64,000 nt of DNA, taken from assembly GCF_001679325.1 (NCBI RefSeq), contig NZ_LZMX01000029.1. One strand, 5' to 3'. The notes beneath the pieces were generated by a model. It worked only from the letters and a program-made list of their open reading frames with translations, was not told the origin of the DNA and did not search any database. The translations under genes were made by a program, and so were the position numbers. Source of the stretch: Haemophilus_D parainfluenzae_AD. Its GTDB lineage: Bacteria; Pseudomonadota; Gammaproteobacteria; Enterobacterales; Pasteurellaceae. Of the stretch, positions 50,546 through 58,945 are shown one piece after another (position 1 is the stretch's first letter; every line of letters starts with the position of its first letter).

Positions 50546-51727
50546 ATGAAGCGAATCACAGGCTTTCCTACTCGTCCCAATATGGTGCAACAATTATTAG
50601 ATGTGGGCTTTGACTACTATAATCTGCCTTCCTCTGATGGCTCGCATTATTGGTCAGATAATGTAGCGTATGAATTTACCTTAGCTGAAATCGATCGTAT
50701 TGAAGATGCCACCAACGAATTGCATGCAATGTGTATGGATTTTGTTGCCGATGAAGTGAAACAAGGTGATTATGCCTATTATTGCTTCACCGATTTACAG
50801 AAAAATCTGATTGAACAAACATGGGCTAAAAACGTACCGCACTTATATGGCCGTTTTGATTTTGGTTATGACGGTGAAAACCTCAAAATGTTTGAATACA
50901 ATGCCGACACGCCCACCTCCTTGCTTGAAGCTGCCGTGGTGCAATGGCAATGGTTAGAGCAAATTGAAGGCTTAGCACATCGTGACCAATTCAATTGGAT
51001 TCACGAAGAATTGCTTAATCGCTTTCAGTTTATTCAACAACAAACTGGGCTAAACGATTTCCATTTTAGTGCCATGCAAGAAGCGGGGCGTGAAGATTGG
51101 GGCAATATCGATTACCTAGCAGATGTGGCTTACAACGCAGGTTGGCATATTCATCAGCTTGCCATTGAAGACGTGGGTTACGATAAAGATAGTCAGCAAT
51201 TCCTCGATCTGAATAATCAACCTATTGATTGTTTATTTAAGCTCTATCCGCTTGAATGGATGACCACCACAGAATATGCACCACACATGCTTAATTCCTC
51301 CACCACTTTTATTGAACCGGCGTGGAAATTACTATTAAGCAATAAAGTGCTATTAGCGAAATTATGGCAAAAACATCCAAATCATCCATTATTACTCCCT
51401 GCTTACTTTAGTAAGCATGATATTACCGATCGTCAATCAATATGGGTGAAAAAACCGACCTTAGGCCGTGAGGGCGCCAATGTTTCTTACTATGAAAAAC
51501 GTAATGGTCTAGAATTTGCTGCCAAAGGCAGTGAGTATTCTGCCTTTTATGATCAAGCAGGCTATATCTATCAACAAAAATTTGAACTGCCAAATTTTGA
51601 TGGTATGTATCCTATGATTGGTTCTTGGGTTGTCGGTGATGTGGCTTGTGGCATCGGATTGAGAGAAGATTTTACCCCAGTTACTGGCAATGATAGCCAC
51701 TTCATTCCGCATTACTTTGTGGAATAA
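50546..51727 (+). CDS. ygiC: YgiC-like ATP-grasp protein (glutathionylspermidine synthase family)
   Basis: This 393-residue protein resembles the C-terminal synthetase domain of glutathionylspermidine synthase (ATP-grasp fold), without the amidase half. Key stretches are the start MKRITGFPTRPNMVQQLLDVGFDYY, GRFDFGYDGENLKMFEYNADTPTSL (about 111-135), WVKKPTLGREGANVSYY for ATP binding, and the C-terminal VGDVACGIGLREDFTPVTGNDSHFIPHYFVE. Such stand-alone proteins (YgiC, YjfC) are widespread, but their peptide or polyamine substrate is unknown. It follows the YgiB-like lipoprotein gene by 2 bases. Confidence 0.9.
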   Translation: MKRITGFPTRPNMVQQLLDVGFDYYNLPSSDGSHYWSDNVAYEFTLAEIDRIEDATNELHAMCMDFVADEVKQGDYAYYCFTDLQKNLIEQTWAKNVPHLYGRFDFGYDGENLKMFEYNADTPTSLLEAAVVQWQWLEQIEGLAHRDQFNWIHEELLNRFQFIQQQTGLNDFHFSAMQEAGREDWGNIDYLADVAYNAGWHIHQLAIEDVGYDKDSQQFLDLNNQPIDCLFKLYPLEWMTTTEYAPHMLNSSTTFIEPAWKLLLSNKVLLAKLWQKHPNHPLLLPAYFSKHDITDRQSIWVKKPTLGREGANVSYYEKRNGLEFAAKGSEYSAFYDQAGYIYQQKFELPNFDGMYPMIGSWVVGDVACGIGLREDFTPVTGNDSHFIPHYFVE

Positions 51728-51775
51728 AAACAACGCAAAAACTGACCGCACTTAATAGATAATAAGGAGATAAAT

Positions 51776-52921
51776 ATGTATCCATTTAGTTTTCAAAACC
51801 CTACTCGCATTGAATTTGGCCTCGATAAAGAAAAAGAGATGGGTAAATATATGCACGAATACGGTGCAAAAAAGGCCTTAATTATCTATGGCAGTGAGCG
51901 AGTCAAACAATCCGGTTTATTTGAAGATGTGGCTAAAAGCTTACGTGAGCAGGGAATTGAATACATTGAATGTGGTGGGGTAAAAAGTAACCCGACAATC
52001 AGCAAAGTTCGTGAAGCCGTTGCAATGGCAAAAGCCTTTGGTGCAGATAGTGTGTTGAGTATCGGTGGCGGCTCTTGCCTTGATAGTGCGAAAGCGATCG
52101 CAGCTGGTGCGTGTTATGACGGTGATACTTGGGACTTCTTTAAAGGCACACCGGTGCAAAAAGCATTAATGATTTTTGATGTGATCACCCTCGCGGCAAC
52201 AGGCAGTGAAATGAACTGGGGCTCAGTCATTACTAATGAAGAAACGCAGCAAAAATATTCGATTCACAGCAATCATTTATTCCCAAAAGTATCAGTCATT
52301 AATCCGAAATTGCAAGCGACCGTCAGCCGTGATTATTTAGTGTATTCCGCTGCAGATATCATTGCTCATTCTATTGAAGCCTACTTCACGGCGGAATATC
52401 GCCCTGAAATTATTGATTTCTTAGTAGAAAGCAATATTAAAACCGTTATTCGCACCACCGAAATCTTGCTTAATAACCCACAAGATCTCAATGCACGTGG
52501 CGAATTTGCCTGGGCGGCTACACTTGCTTTAAATGGTTTAACCCATTTAGGTATCTCACCTTACGGTTTCCCAAATCATATGATTGAGCATTCCATGAGT
52601 GCGATTTCAGATGTGCCACATGGTGCTGGCCTTTCCGTGATTATGCCTGCGTGGATGCAATGGTATCAATCTCAAAGACCTGCTCAATTCAAACGCTTTG
52701 CTAAAGAAATATTTGGCTTAGACAAGGCTGAAGACGGCATCTTCGCCTTAAAAGCCTGGTTTGATAAAATCGATACGCCAACCCGCCTTGAACAACTTGG
52801 CATTGATAATAAAACCTTAGCTGAAATTGTTGAAAATGCAGCTCAAACTGCAATCAGAGCGAAAGTGGAAAAAACGTATACTAAAGAAGCTATTGAAGCC
52901 ATTTTCGCTTTAGCGAAATAA
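51776..52921 (+). CDS. Iron-containing alcohol dehydrogenase (YqhD/butanol dehydrogenase type)
   Basis: This 381-residue family III metal-dependent alcohol dehydrogenase probably reduces short or reactive aldehydes with NAD(P)H. The coenzyme region is SIGGGSCLDSAKAIAAG (about 98-114). The metal ligands are the Asp and His of YSAADIIAHSIEAYF and the two later histidines in FPNHMIEHSMSAISDVPHGAGL. TLAATGSEMNWGSVITN is also typical. It has AAGGAG 5-6 bases before the ATG and lies 48 bases after ygiC, with an uptake signal in the gap. It is the last gene of the run. Confidence 0.92.
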   Translation: MYPFSFQNPTRIEFGLDKEKEMGKYMHEYGAKKALIIYGSERVKQSGLFEDVAKSLREQGIEYIECGGVKSNPTISKVREAVAMAKAFGADSVLSIGGGSCLDSAKAIAAGACYDGDTWDFFKGTPVQKALMIFDVITLAATGSEMNWGSVITNEETQQKYSIHSNHLFPKVSVINPKLQATVSRDYLVYSAADIIAHSIEAYFTAEYRPEIIDFLVESNIKTVIRTTEILLNNPQDLNARGEFAWAATLALNGLTHLGISPYGFPNHMIEHSMSAISDVPHGAGLSVIMPAWMQWYQSQRPAQFKRFAKEIFGLDKAEDGIFALKAWFDKIDTPTRLEQLGIDNKTLAEIVENAAQTAIRAKVEKTYTKEAIEAIFALAK

Positions 52922-52930
52922 TCTCCCATA

Positions 52931-52979
52931 AAAAAGAGCGGTCAAATTCAAAACACAATGAAATTTGACCGCTCTTTTT
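52931..52979. terminator. Long inverted repeat terminator after the alcohol dehydrogenase gene
   Basis: Arms AAAAAGAGCGGTCAAATT (52931-52948) and AATTTGACCGCTCTTTTT (52962-52979) form a perfect 18-bp stem. Both arms carry the variant AGAGCGGTC rather than the standard AAGTGCGGT. Confidence 0.9.
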
Positions 52980-53007
52980 ATATTCTCAACATTTAACTCG
53001 TTGAAAA

Positions 53008-53042
53008 AAATAACCGCGCTTTAGTTATCCAAAGTGCGGTTA
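53008..53042 (-). terminator. Terminator of rplA
   Basis: TAACCGCGCTTT (53011-53022) faces AAAGTGCGGTTA (53031-53042), complementary but for one position. On the minus strand a T-run follows. One arm is a full uptake core and the other has decayed (AAAGCGCGGT). Confidence 0.65.
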
Positions 53043-53067
53043 ATTTGAATTAAGTTTTAACGCTTAA

Positions 53068-53757
53068 TTATAGTGAAGCTTGATCAACAGCCACACCAGC
53101 ACCCATAGTTGTAGAGATGCTTACTTTCTTGATAAAGATACCCTTTGCAGTAGTTGGTTTTGCTTTGTTTAAAGCAGCCAATAATGCTTGAAGGTTTTCT
53201 TTTAATTGAACTTCAGAGAAGTTTGCTTTACCAATTGTTGTGTGGATGATACCGTTTTTATCGTTACGATAACGGATCTGACCAGATTTAGCATTTTTAA
53301 CTGCTTCAGCAACGTTTGGTGTTACGGTACCAACTTTAGGGTTTGGCATTAAACCACGTGGGCCTAATACTTGACCTAATTGACCAACAACACGCATTGC
53401 ATCAGGAGAAGCGATAACAACGTCAAAGTTCATTTCGCCTTTTTTGATTTGCTCTGCTAAATCTTCCATACCGACTAAATCAGCGCCAGCTTCTTTAGCT
53501 GCATCTGCGTTAGCACCTTGGGTGAACACAGCTACGCGTACTTCACGACCTGTACCGTGTGGTAATACAGTTGCACCACGAACGTTTTGGTCTGATTTAC
53601 GAGGATCGATACCTAAGTTTACTGCAACGTCAACACTTTCAACGAATTTAGCTGTTGCGAATTGTTTTAATAACGCGATTGCTTCGTTGATTTCATATGC
53701 TTTAGTAGAATCTACGCCAGCTTTGATTGCTTTCATTTTTTTAGTCAATTTAGCCAT
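53068..53757 (-). CDS. rplA: 50S ribosomal protein L1
   Basis: This 229-residue protein of the L1 stalk is involved in release of deacylated tRNA. It also represses its own operon by binding the rplK leader. The start MAKLTKKMKAIKAGVDSTKAYEI and the signature QLGQVLGPRGLMPNPKVGTV in domain II are typical. It is 4 bases downstream of rplK, in the usual rplK-rplA pair. Strong codon bias. No other ribosomal genes (rplJ, rplL, rpoB) follow in the window: an inverted-repeat terminator and the convergent alcohol dehydrogenase gene lie next. Confidence 0.98.
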   Translation of the reverse strand: MAKLTKKMKAIKAGVDSTKAYEINEAIALLKQFATAKFVESVDVAVNLGIDPRKSDQNVRGATVLPHGTGREVRVAVFTQGANADAAKEAGADLVGMEDLAEQIKKGEMNFDVVIASPDAMRVVGQLGQVLGPRGLMPNPKVGTVTPNVAEAVKNAKSGQIRYRNDKNGIIHTTIGKANFSEVQLKENLQALLAALNKAKPTTAKGIFIKKVSISTTMGAGVAVDQASL

Positions 53758-53761
53758 CGTA

Positions 53762-54190
53762 TTATTCCTCCACCACTAAGCCCATTGAGCGAGCAGTACC
53801 AGCAATTGATTTCATTTTAGTTTCGATAGTCGCGCCAGTCATATCTGCTGCTTTAGTTTCAGCGATTTGACGAACTTGATCTAAAGTTACTTTACCCACT
53901 TTATCTTTGTTCGGTTTACCAGAACCAGATTTGATACCTGCAGCTTTTTTCAATAATACTGCTGCTGGTGGAGTTTTAGTAATGAAAGTGAATGAACGGT
54001 CTGCATATACAGTGATAACAACTGGAATTGGTAAACCTTTTTCAATGCTCTCAGTACGAGCGTTGAATGCTTTACAGAATTCCATGATGTTCACACCTTG
54101 TTGACCTAATGCAGGACCAACTGGTGGTGATGGGTTTGCCATACCAGCTGCAACTTGCAACTTAACGTATGCTTGGACTTTTTTTGCCAT
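53762..54190 (-). CDS. rplK: 50S ribosomal protein L11
   Basis: This 142-residue protein binds the GTPase-associated centre of 23S rRNA and is needed for RelA activation on the ribosome. The gene relA is also in this window. It has AYVKLQVAAGMANPSPPVGPALGQQGVNIMEFCKAFN at the start and the C-terminal rRNA-binding domain with KVTLDQVRQIAE and IAGTARSMGLVV. The length equals that of E. coli L11. It is first of the rplK-rplA pair, with a leader containing a probable L1-binding site. Confidence 0.98.
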   Translation of the reverse strand: MAKKVQAYVKLQVAAGMANPSPPVGPALGQQGVNIMEFCKAFNARTESIEKGLPIPVVITVYADRSFTFITKTPPAAVLLKKAAGIKSGSGKPNKDKVGKVTLDQVRQIAETKAADMTGATIETKMKSIAGTARSMGLVVEE

Positions 54191-54209
54191 TTTTTAGTTT
54201 CCTCTAAAT

Positions 54210-54236
54210 GGGTGATAACGCCGAAATCGGCTCCCC
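54210..54236 (-). promoter_or_regulatory. Probable L1-binding site in the rplK-rplA leader
   Basis: On the minus strand the leader reads GGGGAGCCG, then ATTT, then CGGCGTTATCACCC. GCCG/CGGC forms an upper stem and GGG/CCC a lower stem, joined by the asymmetric GUUAUCA internal loop. This is the fold and sequence type known for ribosomal protein L1 binding to its own mRNA and to 23S rRNA. It ends about 20 bases before the rplK start codon. Confidence 0.6.
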
Positions 54237-54302
54237 TGTTAATGAAAGGCTGTATTTTAATTAATCAGCCTCGAAATTTCAAGTAGAAAAACTACTCGAA
54301 AA

Positions 54303-54331
54303 ACAACCGCACTTTATTGTTTAAGTGCGGT
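54303..54331 (-). terminator. Uptake-signal terminator of nusG
   Basis: ACCGCACTT (54306-54314) and AAGTGCGGT (54323-54331) form a 9-bp stem with an 8-base loop. On the minus strand it is followed by TGTTTTT, between nusG and rplK. Confidence 0.7.
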
Positions 54332-54361
54332 CATTAAATCTCTTACTTTAGAAAAGGGAAA

Positions 54362-54919
54362 TTAACGTGTTTTTTCCACTTGACCAAATTCAAGCTCAAC
54401 TGGTGTTGCACGACCGAAGATAGATACTGACACTTTTAAGCGGCCTTTTTCGTAATCTACTTCTTCAACCGTACCATTAAAGTCTGCGAATGGACCTTCT
54501 GTCACACGCACTTCTTCACCTGGTTGATATTCTTTACGATGACGTGGTTTTTCAGCACTTTGCTCTAAACGATTTAAAATTAAATCCGCTTCACGTTTAG
54601 AAATTGGTGCTGGTTTATCTGGTGTACCACCGATAAAGCCCATTACACGTGGTACACTTTTCACTAAGTGCCATGTGTCATCATTCATTGCCATTTCAAC
54701 TAATACATAGCCAGGGAAGAATTTACGTTCACTTTTACGACGTTTACCTGCTACGTTTTCAACGACTTCTTCAGTCGGCACTAACACTTCGCCAAACTGA
54801 TCTTCCATTTGTTGTTGTTTGATATATTCACGCAATGTGATTGCAACACGACTCTCAAAGCCTGAGAATGCTTGCAATACATACCAACGTTTTTTGGATA
54901 CGTTTTCAGTTTCGCTCAT
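54362..54919 (-). CDS. nusG: Transcription termination/antitermination protein NusG
   Basis: This 185-residue elongation factor binds RNA polymerase, links it to Rho or to the ribosome, and joins antitermination complexes. The NGN domain (about 9-125) begins RWYVLQAFSGFESRVA and includes FFPGYVLVEM and VPRVMGFIGG. The KOW domain (about 130-185) has EEVRVTEGPFADFNGTVEEVD. Length is normal. It is 1 base from secE, as in most bacteria. Confidence 0.98.
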   Translation of the reverse strand: MSETENVSKKRWYVLQAFSGFESRVAITLREYIKQQQMEDQFGEVLVPTEEVVENVAGKRRKSERKFFPGYVLVEMAMNDDTWHLVKSVPRVMGFIGGTPDKPAPISKREADLILNRLEQSAEKPRHRKEYQPGEEVRVTEGPFADFNGTVEEVDYEKGRLKVSVSIFGRATPVELEFGQVEKTR

Positions 54920-54920
54920 T

Positions 54921-55337
54921 TTAGAATCTCAAATCAGTTAAGAAGTTAATCAATGCAATGATAATTGAATCAATTGCCCAGAAGAATAAAGAAGTAAGCA
55001 CCGTTACCGCAATAACGATTAAAGTTGTTTGACGTGTTTCTGCACGAGTTGGCCATACCACTTTACGACCTTCAACTTTTGCTTCGCTAAAGAATGTACG
55101 AGCTTTTGTACCTTGGTTGGTAATTGCAGCGAAACCAAAGGCAATTAATAAGGCGACAACTACGCCAACTACACGCACTGGTAAAGAAAAGGCTTCTTTA
55201 AAATAAACGTTACCAATTGCTGCGGCGGTAAAAAATGCCACAGAAAGAATCCAAAGAAGCGTGTTTAAGCCTTTTGATTTTCCTTCTACGACTTGTTCTT
55301 GGTCGTGTTTCTTTTTCTCAACAATTTCAGTTGCCAT
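54921..55337 (-). CDS. secE: Preprotein translocase subunit SecE
   Basis: This 138-residue subunit of the SecYEG channel has three membrane helices (about 27-44, 49-72 and 104-133), the long gammaproteobacterial form. The conserved cytoplasmic segment KVEGRKVVWPTRAETRQTTLIV precedes the third helix and contacts SecY. It lies directly before nusG and after clpX on the same strand. The placement next to clpX rather than tuf follows the Haemophilus order. Confidence 0.97.
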   Translation of the reverse strand: MATEIVEKKKHDQEQVVEGKSKGLNTLLWILSVAFFTAAAIGNVYFKEAFSLPVRVVGVVVALLIAFGFAAITNQGTKARTFFSEAKVEGRKVVWPTRAETRQTTLIVIAVTVLTSLFFWAIDSIIIALINFLTDLRF

Positions 55338-55458
55338 AATTGAATCCGTATAAAATAAGGGATAAATAATTTTTAGATTAATTTCAGAACGTGCGATTGT
55401 AGCATTTTCTTTCGGAATTGCCTATGAAAAATGTTAGAAAAAACAACCGCACTTTCCG

Positions 55459-56697
55459 TTAATTTTTATATTCAAGTTTTGGTGGTTTGTTATCAACGAT
55501 GGTTTCTTCATCCACAATCACTTTTTGTAAGTTTTCGATTGAAGGTAAATCATACATCGTATCTAACAATACAGCCTCAACGATTGAGCGTAAACCACGT
55601 GCACCGGTTTTACGTTCAAGGGCTTTTTTCGCCATCGCTTTTAATGCTTCTGGTGTAAATTCAAGCTCTACATCTTCTAAGCCAAATAATGCTTGATATT
55701 GTTTGGTCAGTGCATTTTTCGGTTGAGTCAGGATCTGAATCAACGCCTCTTCATCTAATTCGCTTAATGGCGCAATCATTGGAAGACGACCAATAAATTC
55801 TGGAATCAAACCAAATTTCATTAAATCATCTGGCTCAACTTGACGGAATAATTCAGAAAGATTTTCTTTCTCTTCTTCCTTCTCTACTTTCGCATCAAAA
55901 CCAATTCCAGTATCAGTTTGTGTACGCTTACCGATGATTTTATCTAAGCCAGCAAATGCCCCACCACAAATAAAGAGGATTTTTGAGGTGTCCACTTTCA
56001 ACATTTCTTGTTGAGGATGTTTACGTCCACCTTGTGGCGGTACAGACGCAATAGTGCCTTCAATTAATTTCAACAAGGCTTGTTGCACACCTTCACCAGA
56101 CACATCTCGAGTAATAGATGCGCCTTCTGATTTACGGCTAATTTTATCAATTTCATCAATATAGATAATGCCCTGCTCTGCTTTTTCTGTATCGTAATCG
56201 CAGTTTTGCAATAATTTTTGCAGAACATTTTCCACATCTTCGCCTACATAACCGGCTTCAGTTAACGTCGTCGCATCGGCCATAGCAAAAGGCACATTCA
56301 AACGACGCGCTAAGGTTTGAGCTAATAAGGTTTTACCGCTACCTGTTGGACCAATTAACAAGATGTTACTTTTACCTAATTCCACATCATTGCTTTGGTG
56401 GTTCGTACGTAAACGTTTATAGTGATTATAAACCGCCACTGACAAGACTTTTTTCGCATAATCTTGCCCAATCACATAATCATCTAAGTGCGCACGAATT
56501 TCGTGTGGGGTTGGTAATTTTTCTTCAACTGCCAGTTCGCTAGGTGTTTCGATTTCACCACTGTCTTCCAACATACTGTGGCAAAGCTCGATACACTCGT
56601 TACAAATATAACCATCTGTACCCGCAATTAATTTACCTACTTCACTTTTTTCTCTTCCGCAGAAAGAACAGTGAAGATCGTTATCATTTGTTGTCAT
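55459..56697 (-). CDS. clpX: ATP-dependent protease ATP-binding subunit ClpX
   Basis: This 412-residue AAA+ unfoldase recognises degrons and feeds substrates to ClpP. The N-terminal zinc-binding domain has CSFCGREKSEVGKLIAG and CNECIELC. The Walker A motif is GPTGSGKT, Walker B is IIYIDEIDKI, and sensor II lies in GARGLRSIVE. The IGF loop for ClpP docking reads IGFDAKV or the nearby GIGFDA. It is 9 bases after clpP on the same strand. An uptake signal (near 55447) follows the stop. Confidence 0.97.
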   Translation of the reverse strand: MTTNDNDLHCSFCGREKSEVGKLIAGTDGYICNECIELCHSMLEDSGEIETPSELAVEEKLPTPHEIRAHLDDYVIGQDYAKKVLSVAVYNHYKRLRTNHQSNDVELGKSNILLIGPTGSGKTLLAQTLARRLNVPFAMADATTLTEAGYVGEDVENVLQKLLQNCDYDTEKAEQGIIYIDEIDKISRKSEGASITRDVSGEGVQQALLKLIEGTIASVPPQGGRKHPQQEMLKVDTSKILFICGGAFAGLDKIIGKRTQTDTGIGFDAKVEKEEEKENLSELFRQVEPDDLMKFGLIPEFIGRLPMIAPLSELDEEALIQILTQPKNALTKQYQALFGLEDVELEFTPEALKAMAKKALERKTGARGLRSIVEAVLLDTMYDLPSIENLQKVIVDEETIVDNKPPKLEYKN

Positions 56698-56706
56698 GTT
56701 AAATCC

Positions 56707-57288
56707 TTAACGTTTAATCAACACATCGTCCACTAAGCCGTAAGCTTTTGCTTCTTCTGCCGACATAAAGTTATCACGATCAGTGTCTTTTTCGATACGC
56801 TCGATGCTTTGACCAGTATGGAAAGCAAGACGCTCGTTTAAGGTTTGTTTAATTTTTAAAATTTCTTGTGCGTGGATCTGAATATCGGATGCTTGTCCAC
56901 GGAAACCACCTAACGGTTGGTGAATCATTACACGTGCATTCGGTAATGCTGCACGTTTTCCTGCTGTACCACCCGCAAGTAAGAATGCGCCCATTGAGCA
57001 AGCTTGACCAATACAAAGGGTACGCACATCCGGTTTAATAAATTGCATGGTATCGTAAATTGCCATACCCGCAGTCACCGAGCCACCCGGTGAGTTAATA
57101 TAAATATTGATGTCTTTTTTCGGATCTTCTGATTCTAAGAAAAGTAGCTGTGCCACGATCAAATTTGCCATACGATCTTCTACTTCACCACTCAAGAAGA
57201 TCACGCGCTCTTTTAATAGGCGGGAATAAATGTCGTACGAACGTTCACCACGAGAGGTTTGTTCGACAACCATAGGAATTACACTCAT
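56707..57288 (-). CDS. clpP: ATP-dependent Clp protease proteolytic subunit
   Basis: This 193-residue serine protease forms the tetradecameric chamber of ClpXP. The catalytic triad is Ser98 (QACSMGAFLL), His123 (MIHQPLGG) and Asp172 (DRDNFMSAEEA). The short processed leader is present (MSVIPMVVEQTSRGERSYDIYSRLL). It lies between tig and clpX. The 145-base gap before it holds a degenerate uptake-signal hairpin and a small stem (57316-57335, CGGG/CCCG), so it probably has its own promoter. Confidence 0.98.
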   Translation of the reverse strand: MSVIPMVVEQTSRGERSYDIYSRLLKERVIFLSGEVEDRMANLIVAQLLFLESEDPKKDINIYINSPGGSVTAGMAIYDTMQFIKPDVRTLCIGQACSMGAFLLAGGTAGKRAALPNARVMIHQPLGGFRGQASDIQIHAQEILKIKQTLNERLAFHTGQSIERIEKDTDRDNFMSAEEAKAYGLVDDVLIKR

Positions 57289-57349
57289 TTTTGCCCCTAA
57301 ATATGTGCTAAAAAATCGGGCAATATTCTACCCGAAAATCAGTAAAAAC

Positions 57350-57393
57350 AAAAATGCGGTCGCTTTTCATTGAAAAAAACAACCGCACTTTTC
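57350..57393 (-). terminator. Degenerate uptake-signal inverted repeat after tig
   Basis: AAAATGCGGT (57351-57360) faces ACCGCACTTTT (57382-57392) on the opposite side of a 21-base loop. One arm has lost the G of the uptake core. On the minus strand a T-run follows. It could end tig transcription before clpP. Confidence 0.5.
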
Positions 57394-57433
57394 GATGATA
57401 TGCTTGTGAATTTAATTCACGTTCTATCAATTA

Positions 57434-58732
57434 TTATGCTTGTGGATTCATGATCTCATCAAATGAAGACGCTTTTTCAGTCACTTGAGCTTTAGCAAGA
57501 ACGGCATCAACTGCTTGTTCTTCTAATACTACGTTGCGAATGTTGTTCATTAACTCTTCATTTTTGCTGTAATATTCAACTACTTCAGCTGGTTGTTCGT
57601 AAGCAGAAGCGATATCCGCGATCATTGCTTTCGCACGTTCTTCATCCACTTTCAATTCGTTTGATTTGATCACTTCAGAGAATAATAAACCGACTTGAAC
57701 ACGACGTTTTGCATCCGCTTCAAATAATTCACGTGGTAATTGTGCCGCTTGTTGCGCATTGCCACCGAAACGTTGTGCAGCTTGGTTACGTAATACATTG
57801 ATTTCTTCTTCTACTGCAGAAGCTGGAACATCAATTGGGTTTTGTTCGATTAAACCGTTGATTACTTGTTGTTTAACACGTGAAACTAATGCGTTTTTCA
57901 ATTCACGTTCCATGTTTTTACGGATTTCTGCACGTAAATCTGCCACAGTTTTGGTGTTTGGACCAAATTTAGCAACGAATTCATCTGTTAATTCAGGTAA
58001 TTCCATTTCTTCTACTTTTTTCAAGGTAATCGCAAATTTTGCATCTTTACCTTTTAAGTTTTCAGAATGGTATTCCGCTGGGAAAGTCACATTGATATCG
58101 AATTGTTCGCCTGCTTTGTGACCTACGATACCTTCTTCAAAACCTGGGATCATACGACCTTGACCCATGAATAGAACGAAATCAGTTGCTTTACCGCCTT
58201 CGAACTCTTCACCATCAACATAACCAACGAAGTCAATGGTTACGCGAGAATCTGCTTTCGCTGCGGCTTTGCTTTCAACCCAAGTGGCTTGTTGTTTACG
58301 TAATACCTCAATCATTTTATCGATATCAGCTTCAGTGATTTCAACAGTTGGTTTCTCAACTTTGATATTTTCTAAGCCTTTTAATTCAACTTCTGGGTAT
58401 ACTTCGAAAGTTGCTGTGAATGATAAATCTTTACCTGGTTCGAACGTTTCGATAGCGAAAGTTGGACGACCTGCGATGTTGATTTTCTCAGCGATGACTG
58501 CATCAAAGAAATGACGTGGTAATAGATCGTTTAATACATCTTGACGGATTGATGCGCCAAAACGTTGTTCAATGATGTGAGCTGGCACGTGACCTTTACG
58601 GAAACCATCAACACGTACATTTTTTGCTGCACGTTTGAATTCGTCACGAGTTGCTTTTTCTACAGCTTCAGCTGGAACGGTGATCGTCACACGACGCTCT
58701 AAACCTTGAGTTGTTTCAATATTTAATGACAT
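57434..58732 (-). CDS. tig: Trigger factor
   Basis: This 432-residue ribosome-bound chaperone meets nascent chains at the exit tunnel. The N-terminal ribosome-binding domain carries the signature VDGFRKGHVP (about 40-49). The FKBP-type PPIase domain (about 150-245) includes VTIDFVGYVDGEEFEGGKATDFVL, and the helical C-terminal domain forms the cradle. The frame extends upstream to a TTG, but the ATG at 58732 gives the standard start MSLNIETTQGLERR with GAGG 6 bases before it. It begins the tig-clpP-clpX group. Confidence 0.97.
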   Translation of the reverse strand: MSLNIETTQGLERRVTITVPAEAVEKATRDEFKRAAKNVRVDGFRKGHVPAHIIEQRFGASIRQDVLNDLLPRHFFDAVIAEKINIAGRPTFAIETFEPGKDLSFTATFEVYPEVELKGLENIKVEKPTVEITEADIDKMIEVLRKQQATWVESKAAAKADSRVTIDFVGYVDGEEFEGGKATDFVLFMGQGRMIPGFEEGIVGHKAGEQFDINVTFPAEYHSENLKGKDAKFAITLKKVEEMELPELTDEFVAKFGPNTKTVADLRAEIRKNMERELKNALVSRVKQQVINGLIEQNPIDVPASAVEEEINVLRNQAAQRFGGNAQQAAQLPRELFEADAKRRVQVGLLFSEVIKSNELKVDEERAKAMIADIASAYEQPAEVVEYYSKNEELMNNIRNVVLEEQAVDAVLAKAQVTEKASSFDEIMNPQA

Positions 58733-58906
58733 TTGTAACCTCAATTAATGTTGCACTCGGTAAAAACCACACCGAACACGTTATTGTTTGTAAAAATAAA
58801 AAACCGCCAAATTATAGCGAAAGAAAATCAAACAGTCGATAGAAACCAGAAAATTCAATAGAAAACTAGCTAAAATTGCACAATTTATCAACAATTTTTG
58901 ATAAAG

Positions 58907-58940
58907 AAAAAAGTGCGGTCAAAAATAACCGCACTTTTTA
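58907..58940 (-). terminator. Uptake-signal terminator of the BON-LysM gene
   Basis: AAAAAGTGCGGT (58908-58919) and ACCGCACTTTTT (58928-58939) form a perfect 12-bp stem with an 8-base loop. On the minus strand it is followed by TTCTTTATC, just after the stop of the upstream gene. Confidence 0.88.
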
Positions 58941-58945
58941 TCGAA

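Noticed and set aside
55338..55458. tRNA or tuf remnant before secE, as in E. coli
   Set aside because: The gap has no cloverleaf-like sequence, only an uptake signal and AT-rich DNA.
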